From: Gammaproteobacteria bacterium
Lineage (GTDB): Bacteria > Pseudomonadota > Gammaproteobacteria > Chromatiales > Chromatiaceae
Reading direction: 5' to 3'
Length of the DNA stretch: 39,686 bases
NCBI GenBank assembly: GCA_030066355.1
Contig: JASJBU010000054.1
Location: 1-39,686, forward strand
Made by a program: the position numbers and the translations under genes. Every line of letters begins with the position of its first letter. Positions within the stretch are counted from its first letter, which is position 1. Shown here in pieces: positions 17,091-26,249 of this stretch. The notes beneath the pieces are model-generated. The model searched no databases, was not told the DNA's origin, and worked only from the letters and a program-made list of their open reading frames with translations.

Positions 17091-19904
17091 TCAGGGGCGA
17101 TTGAGTCTTGCCTCGATGCGTTTCTTCAGATTCAATAATTCGACTGTGCGCGGAGGATCAATGATTTGCAAGCCCGAGAATCTGAGTGAGGTGAGATAGA
17201 TTGGGTAACTCTCATTACCTTCCCGCAGTGATTGTAGATAGTGTGCAGTGGCCTGATAAATCTCATCCCCGTATTCGATTTGATTGAAATCCCGCCCTCC
17301 GCAGACCAACGACAAGGGATGCGCGGAGGCGTCGAGCCGATCCGTCACCAGGGTCAGCTCCATGTAGTCATCGGGCCGGGTGAGCGGGACACGCTTGGGC
17401 GTACAGGTCCAACCGCTTGGCGGCACCAGGCCGATCTCGTAAAACTCCGGTTCTTTGAGTAGATTGTCTTGGTTGCCAGGCATCAGATTTCGCAACTGTT
17501 GCAGGCTGTTCAGAAAACGCCGTTGTTGCATCATGAGAAAACGGGGGCTGTCCATGGCCAGCGACTGTTGGAACAGGGCGCCTTCTTCATCCAGCAGATA
17601 GATCTGCATGTGTTTGGCTTGCCGTTGATAGAAGAGCTGGATGACATCGGGACGGTTGAGCTGATAGAGGAGGGGGTATGGGGTATCCCGCAAGATCTCC
17701 GGATCGAATGCCAGGCTGTGAAATGAGGCTTGAGGTTGCATCAACTCATCCAGCAGGCTTTCGAATGACTCGATCCTGCGCCACTCGAAGCCCTTGGCCT
17801 GTTTCTGGACGATATAGAATTCCCTGGCCAACTGAAAGGCGTACCGACAATTTTCTTCCGACCGATCGGTGAAATAGCGCAGAATGTTGTTGATCAGTTC
17901 CACCAGTCGGGCCGATATCTGACTGCCGCGCACCGATGAAAAGCAATACGCGGATATCTCCGGCAACTGCTCGTGTTGCGTATCAAGCAGGTTGAGAATG
18001 CTGCACAGGGCCCCAAGAAGGCCGTCCGGACCCTCGTGCCTGGAAATCAGCAGTTCTCCCCAGCTGGTTTGTAGCAACGCTTCCAAATTCATCACCAGGT
18101 TGGTGCGGGTAGAGGCAAAGCTGAAGGGATCGTGCCGATCGCTGGTCAGCTGCATGCCATCTTTTGACAGATGTTCGAGCGGATCGATGCCGATATTGAC
18201 GAAGAGCGATGCCTTGATCAGCGTGGCCGTCGCCGTCAGTGCCTGCATCCCTGCGGAGGGCATCCGTTGCACCGGATAGAGGTGTTTGAGGCTTTTGTAG
18301 AGGTCCAGTAGCTCTCGGCGGGACACGACACAATCCTTCGGATAGAGTGAGACCCTGGTCTGGCCTCCCCAGACCTGATTGATGTGACTCCACAACAGGT
18401 TTTCGATCAGATTCGAAGTGACTTTGATGGGGCGGTGTTCGGGGGCTTGTTCCGTTTCGACCTGACCTCTGTACAACATCCAGACAAGTTCACCGCTGCG
18501 TGAGGGACGATGATGCAACGAGAGATGTTCTTCCGCAATATTCCGTGAAATAGCTGGGTTGATATGATCGATTTTGCCTGGCCGGTGGTCCAATGCGGTG
18601 AACAGCTTACGGCCCAGTAGATTCAGTTCCATCGGGTCGATACGGCTCTGGGTGGCATATTTCCGGGTGAAATCGGTGAGCAGCCGATAGCTGCGGGAGA
18701 GCACGCCGACCAGCACATTGCGCTCGTTGATGACCTTGTCTATCTTCCACTCAGCGCGGGAGTCGAGGCTTTGTAGTTGGGATTGGCTCCAGCCCCACTG
18801 GCGGGTCATCTCGAACAGCGTTTCACTGCGCCAGTGCTGCAGATTGGAGTCACGACTCAATTGCTCTCCCACCTTGAAATAGAAGCTGCGACGGGCAAGT
18901 TCGAGGCGTTCCTGGTCATTGATTTCAGTGAGGTAGGCCTCGACCCGGCGATACAGCAGGACATAGGCATCCAGGTGCTGCAGGTCAGTCTGATCCGTGT
19001 AGATGGCCTGTTTGGCCTGTTGGGCGATCCACTGGGGATGTGGGAAGTCCCGGGAGTAGGCTTCCATGAGAAAGATCTTGAGGATGGATTTATAGGGCGA
19101 GTCTATGCCTTTGTAGAGTTGCCAGAGGGCTGCACCGAAGAACTCCTCGGCGGGAACCTGATCGAGGCCGCCCAGGTCCAGTGCCTCGCCGTTCTTGACG
19201 AAGCGTTGGTGCAACAGGTTGGCTGTGTAGGCCTGATAGTTGAGCTCCTGGTCCGGGGGTACCAACCACCACAGTGGATAGCGTCCTGCCAGCAGGATGG
19301 CACTGCGGTAAAACTCCTCCAGTAAGAGCCCATGTTGCGTGCTGCCACTGCTCTCGTGGGAGAGCTTACCTTTTTGGCCTTGGCGGAATTGTTCGGGATT
19401 GATCAGGAAGATATGCAATTCCAGGCTGACTTCCGCAGCCGCCTGTTCGATCAAGCTGGCCTTTTGTTGCAGCAGCGCCTGTTTTTCCTTGTCCAGGTCG
19501 GGGCTGTGGCAGAGCCACAGATCGAAGTCACTGCTCGATGATTGACCGACGGTGCCGGAACTGCCCATCAGATACAGGGCTTCGATCTCGAAGATCCGCT
19601 GTGCGCGCCGTTTGTATTGGAAACTGCGGCTATATTTTCTGGCGATATCCAAGACCCGTTTTGTCGGGGTGTAATCGGGCAAGCCCTTGGGGGTTTCGCT
19701 GTTCACATAACCGGGTAGCATGGGATGGTTGATGTGGAAGAGCAGAGGAAGCAGATTGAACAGGTCCTGCCTGTTCGGGTTCAATTCCGCGAGGATGCGT
19801 TGCAGGCGCTCGCGATGCAGCTTCAAAAATCGCGAGCGGATGGTTTTCAGGTCTTTGCGGCTGATGCCATCATTGAAAGTAATTGGCTGACTTTGTTTTG
19901 GCAT
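17091..19904 (-). CDS. cyaA: Class I adenylate cyclase
   Basis: A class I (enterobacterial type) adenylate cyclase of about 937 residues. The nucleotidyltransferase core is clear: LYLMGSSGTVGQSSSSDFDLW at about 113-132 carries the GSS and DxD catalytic residues. The ISRKDLKTIRSRFLKLHRERL start and GYVNSETPKGLPDY are family blocks. The long C-terminal half is the regulatory region. It makes cAMP for CRP control. The frame can begin with a TTG at 19910, but the ATG six bases later (19904) is more likely. It is upstream of lptM-dapF on the same strand. The usual divergent cyaY is not present here. Confidence 0.96.
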   Translation of the reverse strand: MPKQSQPITFNDGISRKDLKTIRSRFLKLHRERLQRILAELNPNRQDLFNLLPLLFHINHPMLPGYVNSETPKGLPDYTPTKRVLDIARKYSRSFQYKRRAQRIFEIEALYLMGSSGTVGQSSSSDFDLWLCHSPDLDKEKQALLQQKASLIEQAAAEVSLELHIFLINPEQFRQGQKGKLSHESSGSTQHGLLLEEFYRSAILLAGRYPLWWLVPPDQELNYQAYTANLLHQRFVKNGEALDLGGLDQVPAEEFFGAALWQLYKGIDSPYKSILKIFLMEAYSRDFPHPQWIAQQAKQAIYTDQTDLQHLDAYVLLYRRVEAYLTEINDQERLELARRSFYFKVGEQLSRDSNLQHWRSETLFEMTRQWGWSQSQLQSLDSRAEWKIDKVINERNVLVGVLSRSYRLLTDFTRKYATQSRIDPMELNLLGRKLFTALDHRPGKIDHINPAISRNIAEEHLSLHHRPSRSGELVWMLYRGQVETEQAPEHRPIKVTSNLIENLLWSHINQVWGGQTRVSLYPKDCVVSRRELLDLYKSLKHLYPVQRMPSAGMQALTATATLIKASLFVNIGIDPLEHLSKDGMQLTSDRHDPFSFASTRTNLVMNLEALLQTSWGELLISRHEGPDGLLGALCSILNLLDTQHEQLPEISAYCFSSVRGSQISARLVELINNILRYFTDRSEENCRYAFQLAREFYIVQKQAKGFEWRRIESFESLLDELMQPQASFHSLAFDPEILRDTPYPLLYQLNRPDVIQLFYQRQAKHMQIYLLDEEGALFQQSLAMDSPRFLMMQQRRFLNSLQQLRNLMPGNQDNLLKEPEFYEIGLVPPSGWTCTPKRVPLTRPDDYMELTLVTDRLDASAHPLSLVCGGRDFNQIEYGDEIYQATAHYLQSLREGNESYPIYLTSLRFSGLQIIDPPRTVELLNLKKRIEARLNRP

Positions 19905-20129
19905 ATCCAATCAGCTCGCGACGGGCGGCTAATCTCCCTGTGGTTGACGGGTACCCACTAGTGCACCGAGATTGTCTTCATTGGGGGCGACATCGGCATG
20001 GTCGAGACAACTCAGGCGTCCAGGACATTGGGTCATCTTCCATGACCGGCCGATCGGTCGCCTGGGCCGCTGGGTTTCAGGCTGGAACCAACCGGGTGGT
20101 TAGCGGTTTTCTGGCCATCCGGTTTGTGC

Positions 20130-20942
20130 TCATCGGGCCCCGAGCAATGCCGCCAGTGTGCGATTCATGAGGCGTTGTGGATCATCGCCTTTCTCCCAGG
20201 CCGATGCGCTGACCTTGATATGCGGATAATCCCCAGCCTCCAGTCCCTGTAATGCACCCTCTTTACACTCGACCTCGATCTGTTTGAGCAGCTTGATTGC
20301 GTCATCCAGGCTGGTTTCAGGCATCACCAACAGGAAGGTGTCATCTGCATACCGGCCAATGGTGTCTGCCCAGCGCAGACGCTCCCTGAGATAGTGGGAG
20401 AAGGTCAAGACCGTATCGTCAGACAGGCCATCAGCGGTCATGTTCGGCAGGCTGATATGAGCGGCCCCCAGGATCAGTGGGTTGCCGTAGCGACGGCTGC
20501 GGGTGACCTGAACGGCCAGGGCCTGTTCTAGCGCACGCCGGTTGGCGAGTCCGGTCAGGTCGTCAGTAATGGTCAGTTCATCGACCTGTTTGCGCAGCAG
20601 ATCACTCTCCATCTGAGAGATGATCTGGTTGCTGATATCCTGATAGAAATGGAGTTGCAAGGACCGTTGATTGCCGTTTTCAACGGTTCTTACATCCCGC
20701 TGTAACCAGCGTTCACCCCGGTCACTGACTGAGAGATGCAGGACATCGGTATCATCGAACAGGGCATGCAGCTCCTCGGGGAGGGTGTTTTTGTCTTTGC
20801 CAATCAACTCATCCCCCGAAAGGTTCAGCATCTGTTCCAATGCCGGGTTGAGCCAACGGATACAAGTGTCTTGATCCATCGCCAACATGCCGGTCGGGCA
20901 GACCTCGAACAGGGCCTTGTTGAAACTGATTTGTTCCGTCAT
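20130..20942 (-). CDS. PAS-GGDEF protein with degenerate diguanylate cyclase site
   Basis: A 270-residue cytoplasmic protein. Residues ~8-105 look like a PAS domain (FEVCPTGMLAMDQDTCIRWLNPALEQML). A GGDEF domain begins at ITDDLTGLANRRALEQAL (about 125-142). The active-site half-turn, normally R-x-GGDEF, reads RYADDTFLLVMP, so both catalytic glycines and the Glu are lost. No RxxD inhibitory site is visible. It is therefore probably not a cyclase but a sensory or scaffold module. The last residues LNRTLAALLGAR resemble the normal end of a GGDEF domain, so it is not truncated. The ~220 bases downstream to cyaA hold no convincing gene. Confidence 0.85.
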   Translation of the reverse strand: MTEQISFNKALFEVCPTGMLAMDQDTCIRWLNPALEQMLNLSGDELIGKDKNTLPEELHALFDDTDVLHLSVSDRGERWLQRDVRTVENGNQRSLQLHFYQDISNQIISQMESDLLRKQVDELTITDDLTGLANRRALEQALAVQVTRSRRYGNPLILGAAHISLPNMTADGLSDDTVLTFSHYLRERLRWADTIGRYADDTFLLVMPETSLDDAIKLLKQIEVECKEGALQGLEAGDYPHIKVSASAWEKGDDPQRLMNRTLAALLGAR

Positions 20943-21154
20943 CGTGTGATCCTCATCTACACGCAGGTCTCAGATTCAGCCAGTTTATTGCACCCGGCCC
21001 TGACGAGACCTCGTGGATTCAAGCAGTAGAATATCGTCAGACAGTTTGAAAACGATTGATATCCGGTTTCTACGGCAGGTGAACAAAATTCTTTAGAAAC
21101 CAGGTGCAGGGGTGCACAGGGCTTTATAGGGACGGATGCGGAAGGGGCAATGCT

Positions 21155-21625
21155 TCAATTGTAGATGGCGGTGATGCGCCATTGGGTCTCTTGCAGTGTC
21201 AGCCGGGCATGGACCGGATCATCGTCCAGCTCACCGATACGCAGTAACAGACCGTCGTGGCCGTCAAAAAAGGCGTAGCTCAGGTGTTCGAAAAAACCGC
21301 CCCGCCGATTGTCCGGGTTCTTGGAGCGCAGCTGTGCCATGACCCAGTCCAGGTTGACCAGACTGTCGATGGCGTCGTTGCCGAGGCGTTGAATGCCGTT
21401 CTGTAACCATTCGACAAAGCTGTTGGAGACATCGCCGATGCTGCTTTCCACATTTTTGTTCATCTTGCGTTTGATCTGCTGTTGAATCGATTCGATATCG
21501 ATCAGCTGTTCGATGGCTTGCGTATCATTCCGGACCAATGCTTGGTCGAGCCGGTATACAGCGGTGTAAGGCCAGGCCAGAAAGGCCGAGAAAAGGATGA
21601 TAAGGCCGAAAATCAGCGTTTTCAT
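21155..21625 (-). CDS. DUF2939 domain protein
   Basis: A 156-residue protein with an N-terminal membrane anchor (residues ~3-20). It is followed directly by AWPYTAVYRLDQALVRNDTQAIEQLIDI, the DUF2939 hallmark. The rest is a small alpha/beta domain ending in QETQWRITAIYN. Function is unknown; it is probably a membrane-anchored periplasmic protein. The downstream gene (GGDEF) is 212 bases away, so it is likely transcribed alone. Confidence 0.85.
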   Translation of the reverse strand: MKTLIFGLIILFSAFLAWPYTAVYRLDQALVRNDTQAIEQLIDIESIQQQIKRKMNKNVESSIGDVSNSFVEWLQNGIQRLGNDAIDSLVNLDWVMAQLRSKNPDNRRGGFFEHLSYAFFDGHDGLLLRIGELDDDPVHARLTLQETQWRITAIYN

Positions 21626-21720
21626 GATGCTGTTTGAGCGGGGATGTAACTTGTGATACGGAGTGCCCCCGATATATCGGATGAAATGGATATATCGGGA
21701 GCAGGGTGATTGACAGGGGC

Positions 21721-21990
21721 TTAGTTTCTTGGTCGGCGCGGACGATCCTCCCTTGGTTTGGCTTGGTTGACGCGAAGATTGCGTCCGTTTACCTCTTTCT
21801 CATTCAAGGCTTCAATGGCTGATTCGGCATCACCGTCATTGGGCATTTCCACAAAACCGAAACCTTTCGAGCGACCGGAAAATTTGTCCATAATGACATT
21901 CGCCGTAGAGACTTCACCGAATTCAGAAAAAAGCTCTCTCAACTCATCGTCGCTTATGGCCCAGGGAAGGTTTCCAACATAGATATTCAT
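21721..21990 (-). CDS. RRM-domain RNA-binding protein
   Basis: An 89-residue protein that is essentially one RNA recognition motif. RNP2 is IYVGNL at the start and RNP1 is KGFGFVEM at about 44-51, with the aromatic residues that stack on RNA. A basic Arg/Pro tail (PREDRPRRPRN) follows. The frame extends upstream to 22071, but the start at 21990 gives the standard MNIYVGNLPW N-terminus and has AGAGAG before it. Such single-RRM proteins in proteobacteria and cyanobacteria are often cold-inducible RNA chaperones; that role is inferred. Confidence 0.93.
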   Translation of the reverse strand: MNIYVGNLPWAISDDELRELFSEFGEVSTANVIMDKFSGRSKGFGFVEMPNDGDAESAIEALNEKEVNGRNLRVNQAKPREDRPRRPRN

Positions 21991-22065
21991 GTATGACTCT
22001 CTGCAAGTGCATTGTTCATTCTCACGCTCACACCTGACCAATACACCAATCATTTGCAAGCAAGT

Positions 22066-22080
22066 GGCCAATCATTGGCC
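22066..22080. promoter_or_regulatory. Perfect inverted repeat upstream of the RRM gene
   Basis: GGCCAAT-C-ATTGGCC is a perfect 7+7 palindrome with a one-base centre, 76-90 bases upstream of the RRM start and about 45 bases from the end of yheS. It could be an operator for the RRM gene or a transcript hairpin; there is no T-run next to it, so it is not a standard terminator. Confidence 0.4.
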
Positions 22081-22123
22081 AACCGGGACGAGCGCGCTAC
22101 TTCAACACTCGTGCATGTCTACT

Positions 22124-24034
22124 TTAATATGTTTCCGTTGTCTGTGCAGCCTCCAATTTTTCACTGATTTCAAGCCAATTGGTTTCCGTTTCACGTATCT
22201 GTCGATCCACCAGGGCCTTCTCGGCCAGATACTGCTTTAACTCTGTTTTGAAAGATTCCTGATAGAGAGTAGGGTCAGCCAACAGGGTTTCCAACTCCTG
22301 TTGCCGATGATGGTGGCGTTCCAGTTCCGCTTCGAGTTTTTTCAGGTTGTTTCTCAAGGGTTGGAGTTTTCTTCGCTGTTCCGCCGCGAGGCGTTTGCGT
22401 TCTTTGCGTGCCCCAGCCGTATGCGCCCCTTCGGTGGTTTGTTTGTTTTCGGTTTCTTGTTGACGTCGCTGTTCGGCCAGCCAGGCCGGATAGGTGTCCA
22501 GGTCACCCGCGAAATCTTCGACTGTCCCATCGTTTACCAGCCACAGCTGGTCGGTGGTAATGCGCAGCAGGTGGCGATCGTGAGACACGATCAGCATGGC
22601 GCCGGAGAAATCCTGCAGGGCTTGCCCCAGGGCATGACGCATCTCCAGATCCAGATGATTGGTCGGTTCGTCCAGTAATAACAGATTGGGCCGTTGATAA
22701 ACCAGCAGAGCCAGCACCAGGCGTGCCTTTTCACCACCGGAAAAGGGCGCCACCGGTTCCTTTGCCCGATCGCCCGCGAAACCGAAACCGCCAAGGAAGT
22801 TACGCAGGGATTGATCGGCCGCTGTGGGATCGATGCGTTCCAGGTGGAGCAGAGGACTGGCCTGGGGATCGAGCTGCTCGAGCTGGTGCTGGGCAAAATA
22901 ACCGACATGCAAATCCTGAGCGATATTGAGTTGACCAGCGCTGGGTGAGAGCGTGCCGGCGAGCAGCTTGATCAGGGTTGATTTACCGGCGCCATTGGGC
23001 CCGAGCAGGCCGATCCGGTCACCCGGCTCGATGCTGGCCTTGATGCATTTGAGAATGGTCTGATCCGCATAACCGGCCGCCGCGTTCTCCAGTTGCAATA
23101 GCGGGTGTGGATTCTTATCCGGTGCCAGGAAGCGGAAATGGAAGGGAGAGTCCACATGGGCCGGACTGATCAGTTCCATGCGCTGCAGGGCTTTCAGCCG
23201 GCTCTGGGCCTGACGGGCTTTGGTAGCCTTGGCGCGGAAGCGGTCGACATAGGCTCGAATGTGGGCAATCTCCTGCTGTTGTTTGGCGTATTCTAACTGT
23301 TGATTGGCAAGCCGGGCGGCCCGCGTCTGTTCGAAGGTGGAGTAGTCACCGGTATACAGCTCGGCCCTATGCCGCTCCAAATGCACCACATATCGCACCA
23401 CTCGATCGAGGAATTCCCGGTCATGGGAGATCAGCAGGAGAGTACCGGCATAGCTGCGCAGCCATTGTTCGAGCCAGAGTACGGCATCGAGGTCGAGGTG
23501 GTTGGTAGGCTCGTCGAGCAGCAGGAGGTCCGAGCGGGACATCAGGGCCTGAGCCAGATTGAGGCGCATGCGCCAGCCTCCCGAGAAGCTGCTGACCGGC
23601 TGTGGTTCCTCGCGGCTGGTGAATCCCAGGCCATGCATCAGCTGACCGGCCCGGGCCCTGGCGCTGTAGCCGTCGATGGATTGCAGATGGTCGTGCAATC
23701 GGGCCTGACCCACAGGGTCATCGGTCTCCTCGGCTTCCCGCAACTGGGCCTCGATCCGCCGAAGCTCCCGATCACCGTCGATCACATATTCGATGGCGGG
23801 CCGTTCGATGGCCGGGGTTTCCTGGGCGACATGGGCGATCTGCAGCCTTGGGGGCAGGCTGATCTGTCCCTCGTCTGCCTGCAGTTCTCCGCGAATCAGG
23901 CTGAACAGACTGGATTTTCCCGTGCCATTACCGCCCGTGACACCGACCTTCCAGCCAGTATGCAGAGTGAAGTTTGCGTTGCTGAAGAGCAGTTTGGTGC
24001 CGCGACGCAGACCGAGATGTTCGAAACGCAACAT
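22124..24034 (-). CDS. yheS: ABC-F family ATPase YheS
   Basis: A 636-residue soluble protein with two ATP-binding cassettes and no membrane segments. The first cassette has GGNGTGKSS, the signature SSFSGGWRMR and LLLLDEPTNHLDLDAV. The second has GPNGAGKSTL, PFSGGEKARL and the same DEPTNHLDLE box. The inter-cassette linker (RFRAKATKARQAQSRLKAL) and a C-terminal coiled coil match YheS. ABC-F proteins act on the ribosomal E-site; YheS relieves certain stalled nascent chains in E. coli. The ATG at 24034 (MLRFEHLGLRRG) is the family start; 35 additional upstream codons are non-conserved and overlap comM. Confidence 0.92.
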   Translation of the reverse strand: MLRFEHLGLRRGTKLLFSNANFTLHTGWKVGVTGGNGTGKSSLFSLIRGELQADEGQISLPPRLQIAHVAQETPAIERPAIEYVIDGDRELRRIEAQLREAEETDDPVGQARLHDHLQSIDGYSARARAGQLMHGLGFTSREEPQPVSSFSGGWRMRLNLAQALMSRSDLLLLDEPTNHLDLDAVLWLEQWLRSYAGTLLLISHDREFLDRVVRYVVHLERHRAELYTGDYSTFEQTRAARLANQQLEYAKQQQEIAHIRAYVDRFRAKATKARQAQSRLKALQRMELISPAHVDSPFHFRFLAPDKNPHPLLQLENAAAGYADQTILKCIKASIEPGDRIGLLGPNGAGKSTLIKLLAGTLSPSAGQLNIAQDLHVGYFAQHQLEQLDPQASPLLHLERIDPTAADQSLRNFLGGFGFAGDRAKEPVAPFSGGEKARLVLALLVYQRPNLLLLDEPTNHLDLEMRHALGQALQDFSGAMLIVSHDRHLLRITTDQLWLVNDGTVEDFAGDLDTYPAWLAEQRRQQETENKQTTEGAHTAGARKERKRLAAEQRRKLQPLRNNLKKLEAELERHHHRQQELETLLADPTLYQESFKTELKQYLAEKALVDRQIRETETNWLEISEKLEAAQTTETY

Positions 24035-24056
24035 AGTGTGGAGTGTAAACGGATGG

Positions 24057-25571
24057 TTACAGGCCGGCCAGTGGGCGGTCGAGTCTGCGCAGGCTGATCG
24101 CCTCGCTGATGTGCTGCGCTTGTACGGTCTCCGTGCCATCCAGGTCGGCGATGCTGCGAGCCACCTTCAAAATTCGGTGATAGGCGCGCATGGATAGACC
24201 GAGCCGGTCCATCGCCTGCCGTAGCAGCGCCCGACCGGTTGGGTCGGGGCCGGCGAATGTCTCTATCTCGCTACCTTCCAGTGCCTGGTTGGGCTTGTCT
24301 TGACGGCCCTGTTGGCGGTAGCGGGCGGCAATCACGCGCTCACGCACCCGGCTGCTCGCCTCTGCCGGGCAGTGAGTGGGGTGGTCATCGAGGATGCCGG
24401 GCTGTCGCGGTACCTCCACATGCATGTCGATGCGGTCCAACAAAGGCCCTGAGATCCGTCCGCGATAACGCGCAATCTGTTCACTGCTGCAATGACAGCG
24501 GTTGGTGCCGTCACCCAGATGACCGCAGGGGCAGGGGTTCATCGCCGCTATCAACTGAAAGCGGGCCGGGTATTCGGCCTGCTGGCTGGCCCGCGAGATC
24601 GTGATCTGACCGGTCTCCATGGGCTCCCGCAACACCTCCAGAACACGCCGCTCGAATTCCGGCAGTTCATCCAGAAACAGGACTCCATGGTGTGCCAGGG
24701 AGATTTCCCCGGGTTTGGGATGGCTGCCACCACCCACCATAGCGACCGCTGAGGCGGTGTGATGGGGGGTGCGAAATGGCCTCTGCAGCCAGTTTGCGAA
24801 GTTGAACGGCTTATCCGCGACAGAGCGGATGGCGGCGCTCTCCAGAGCCTCCTGCTCGGTCATGCCAGGCAAGATGCCCGGCAGGCGGGCAGCCAACATC
24901 GATTTACCGGTACCCGGTGGCCCGATATAGAGTAGGGAATGGGCACCCGCCGCGGCAATCTCCAGGGCGCGCTTGGCCTGTTGCTGCCCCTGTACATCCG
25001 CCAGGTCGGGTTGGGGGTCGGTCAGGGATCGCTGCGCAGGCTCCCACCGGGTTAGTCGGTCTGTGCCTGTGAGGTGAGCGCAGACCTCCAGCAGATGATC
25101 GGCGGCAAAGCAGTCGAGCTCATCCACCAGGGTGGCCTCGGCAGCGTTTCCCCTGGGCAGGATCAGGCTTCTTCCGGCCTCCCGTGCAGCCATGGCGGCC
25201 GGCAACATGCCTTTGACAGAGCGCAGTTCACCGGACAGCGCCAATTCGCCGGCAAACTCGTACTGCTGCAATACCTCCTTGGGCAGTTGACCCGATGCGG
25301 CGAGAATACCCAAGGCGATCGGCAGATCGAAACGCCCCCCCTCTTTGGGAAGGTCCGCGGGGGCCAGGTTGATGGTGATGCGGCGTGTGGGGAATTCGAA
25401 GTGGCTGTTGAGCAGTGCACCTCTGACCCGGTCTTTGCTCTCCCGCACCGCCATTTCCGGCAGCCCGACGATCGATAGGCTGGGCAGGCCGTTGGCGAGA
25501 TGAATCTCGACCGTGACCAGTGGTGCCTCAATACCGGTTTGAGCTCGACTGAACAGGATTGCCAGTGACAT
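24057..25571 (-). CDS. comM: Mg-chelatase-like AAA+ ATPase ComM/YifB
   Basis: A 504-residue protein. The N-terminal Lon-S5-like domain (about 1-165) starts with SLAILFSRAQTGIEAPLVTVE. The AAA+ module follows with Walker A GPPGTGKSMLAARLPG and Walker B GVLFLDELPEF. An embedded Cys-rich knuckle is PCPCGHLGDGTNRCHC. The C-terminal Mg_chelatase_C region has MRAYHRILKVARSIADLDG. In naturally transformable gammaproteobacteria ComM is a hexameric branch-migration helicase that extends integration of donor DNA. It is upstream of yheS with a 22-base gap. Confidence 0.95.
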   Translation of the reverse strand: MSLAILFSRAQTGIEAPLVTVEIHLANGLPSLSIVGLPEMAVRESKDRVRGALLNSHFEFPTRRITINLAPADLPKEGGRFDLPIALGILAASGQLPKEVLQQYEFAGELALSGELRSVKGMLPAAMAAREAGRSLILPRGNAAEATLVDELDCFAADHLLEVCAHLTGTDRLTRWEPAQRSLTDPQPDLADVQGQQQAKRALEIAAAGAHSLLYIGPPGTGKSMLAARLPGILPGMTEQEALESAAIRSVADKPFNFANWLQRPFRTPHHTASAVAMVGGGSHPKPGEISLAHHGVLFLDELPEFERRVLEVLREPMETGQITISRASQQAEYPARFQLIAAMNPCPCGHLGDGTNRCHCSSEQIARYRGRISGPLLDRIDMHVEVPRQPGILDDHPTHCPAEASSRVRERVIAARYRQQGRQDKPNQALEGSEIETFAGPDPTGRALLRQAMDRLGLSMRAYHRILKVARSIADLDGTETVQAQHISEAISLRRLDRPLAGL

Positions 25572-25689
25572 GACGGCCTTCCATGGTTGGCTGGCGAAAA
25601 GACGATGGGGTTCTGGGTGGCACGAGGTCTTGCAGATCGTTACTGATGTTCAATCGGTCGATTTGATAGGCAGTGAATACGAGCATGCA

Positions 25690-25941
25690 TCAGACAGATT
25701 CGAATTGCTTTTCAAGTTCTGCGAGTTGGCTTTCGAGTCTGTGTAATTTTTCCCTTGTGCGCTCAAGCACGGCCGATTGCACATCGAATTCCTCACGTGT
25801 GACCAGGTCCAGCTTGGCCAACCCGGCTTCCAGGTTGACTCGCAGATTTTTCTTGAGATCGTCAGTCAGTATCTGCATGCCCCCTGGAAGGCTGCTTGCC
25901 AAGCGGCTCGCCAGATCATCGAGTGTTTTGGGATCAATCAT
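25690..25941 (-). CDS. ubiK: Ubiquinone biosynthesis accessory factor UbiK (BMFP/YqiC)
   Basis: An 83-residue protein. MIDPKTLDDLASRLASSLP at the start and a C-terminal coiled coil with VLERTREKLHRLESQLAELEKQ define the UbiK/YqiC family. It binds UbiJ and supports aerobic CoQ synthesis. The in-frame ATG at 25968 would add nine non-conserved residues, so the ATG at 25941 is preferred. The position just before the nitrogen operon and comM is common in gammaproteobacteria. Confidence 0.93.
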   Translation of the reverse strand: MIDPKTLDDLASRLASSLPGGMQILTDDLKKNLRVNLEAGLAKLDLVTREEFDVQSAVLERTREKLHRLESQLAELEKQFESV

Positions 25942-26004
25942 AGATGAGACATTAGCGATGATGTGCAAGCTTGTCCAGTTGGTCAGATGAAAGTCCTGAA
26001 CAGT

Positions 26005-26034
26005 TGCACCAAAATGAAGCGCCCAAATGGTGCA
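26005..26034 (+). promoter_or_regulatory. Tandem NtrC (NRI) binding sites
   Basis: Two overlapping matches to the NtrC palindrome (TGCACC-N4/5-GGTGCA) are present. TGCACCAAAATG begins at 26005 with a weaker right half. GCGCCCAAATGGTGCA at 26019-26034 has one mismatch. A third half-site, TGGTGCA, lies at 26058-26064. They are about 110-160 bases before the predicted start site, the usual enhancer distance for a sigma-54 promoter. Confidence 0.75.
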
Positions 26035-26138
26035 TGCCAGGGTTCACAAGGCTGTGATGGTGCATTAGTAATTCTTAAAGTTCTCGGTCAAATCCACTTG
26101 TCTTTGATATCTCATTGAAAATTCATGCAATAAGAAAA

Positions 26139-26155
26139 TAGGCACGGTTTCTGCA
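26139..26155 (+). promoter_or_regulatory. Sigma-54 (RpoN) promoter of the porin-glnK-amtB operon
   Basis: TAGGCACGGTTTCTGCA has the invariant GG (26141-26142) and GC (26153-26154) separated by ten bases. It matches the TGGCACG-N4-TTGCA consensus at all but two positions. The predicted start site is near 26166, leaving an ~85-base, T-rich leader before the porin ATG. Confidence 0.82.
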
Positions 26156-26249
26156 GAGTGCTGGATGAATCTGTGGTCTGTTCATGAACAAGCACATGGA
26201 AATGAATTCGTAGATTTTTTTATTTTTTTATTTTTTAGAGGTATCGAAG

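Noticed and set aside
19883-20170. Plus-strand open frame of 95 codons across the cyaA/GGDEF gap
   Set aside because: It overlaps both flanking genes antisense and shows no domain or ribosome site. A short minus-strand frame in the same gap (about 35 codons after an ATG near 20040) was also considered but has no support.
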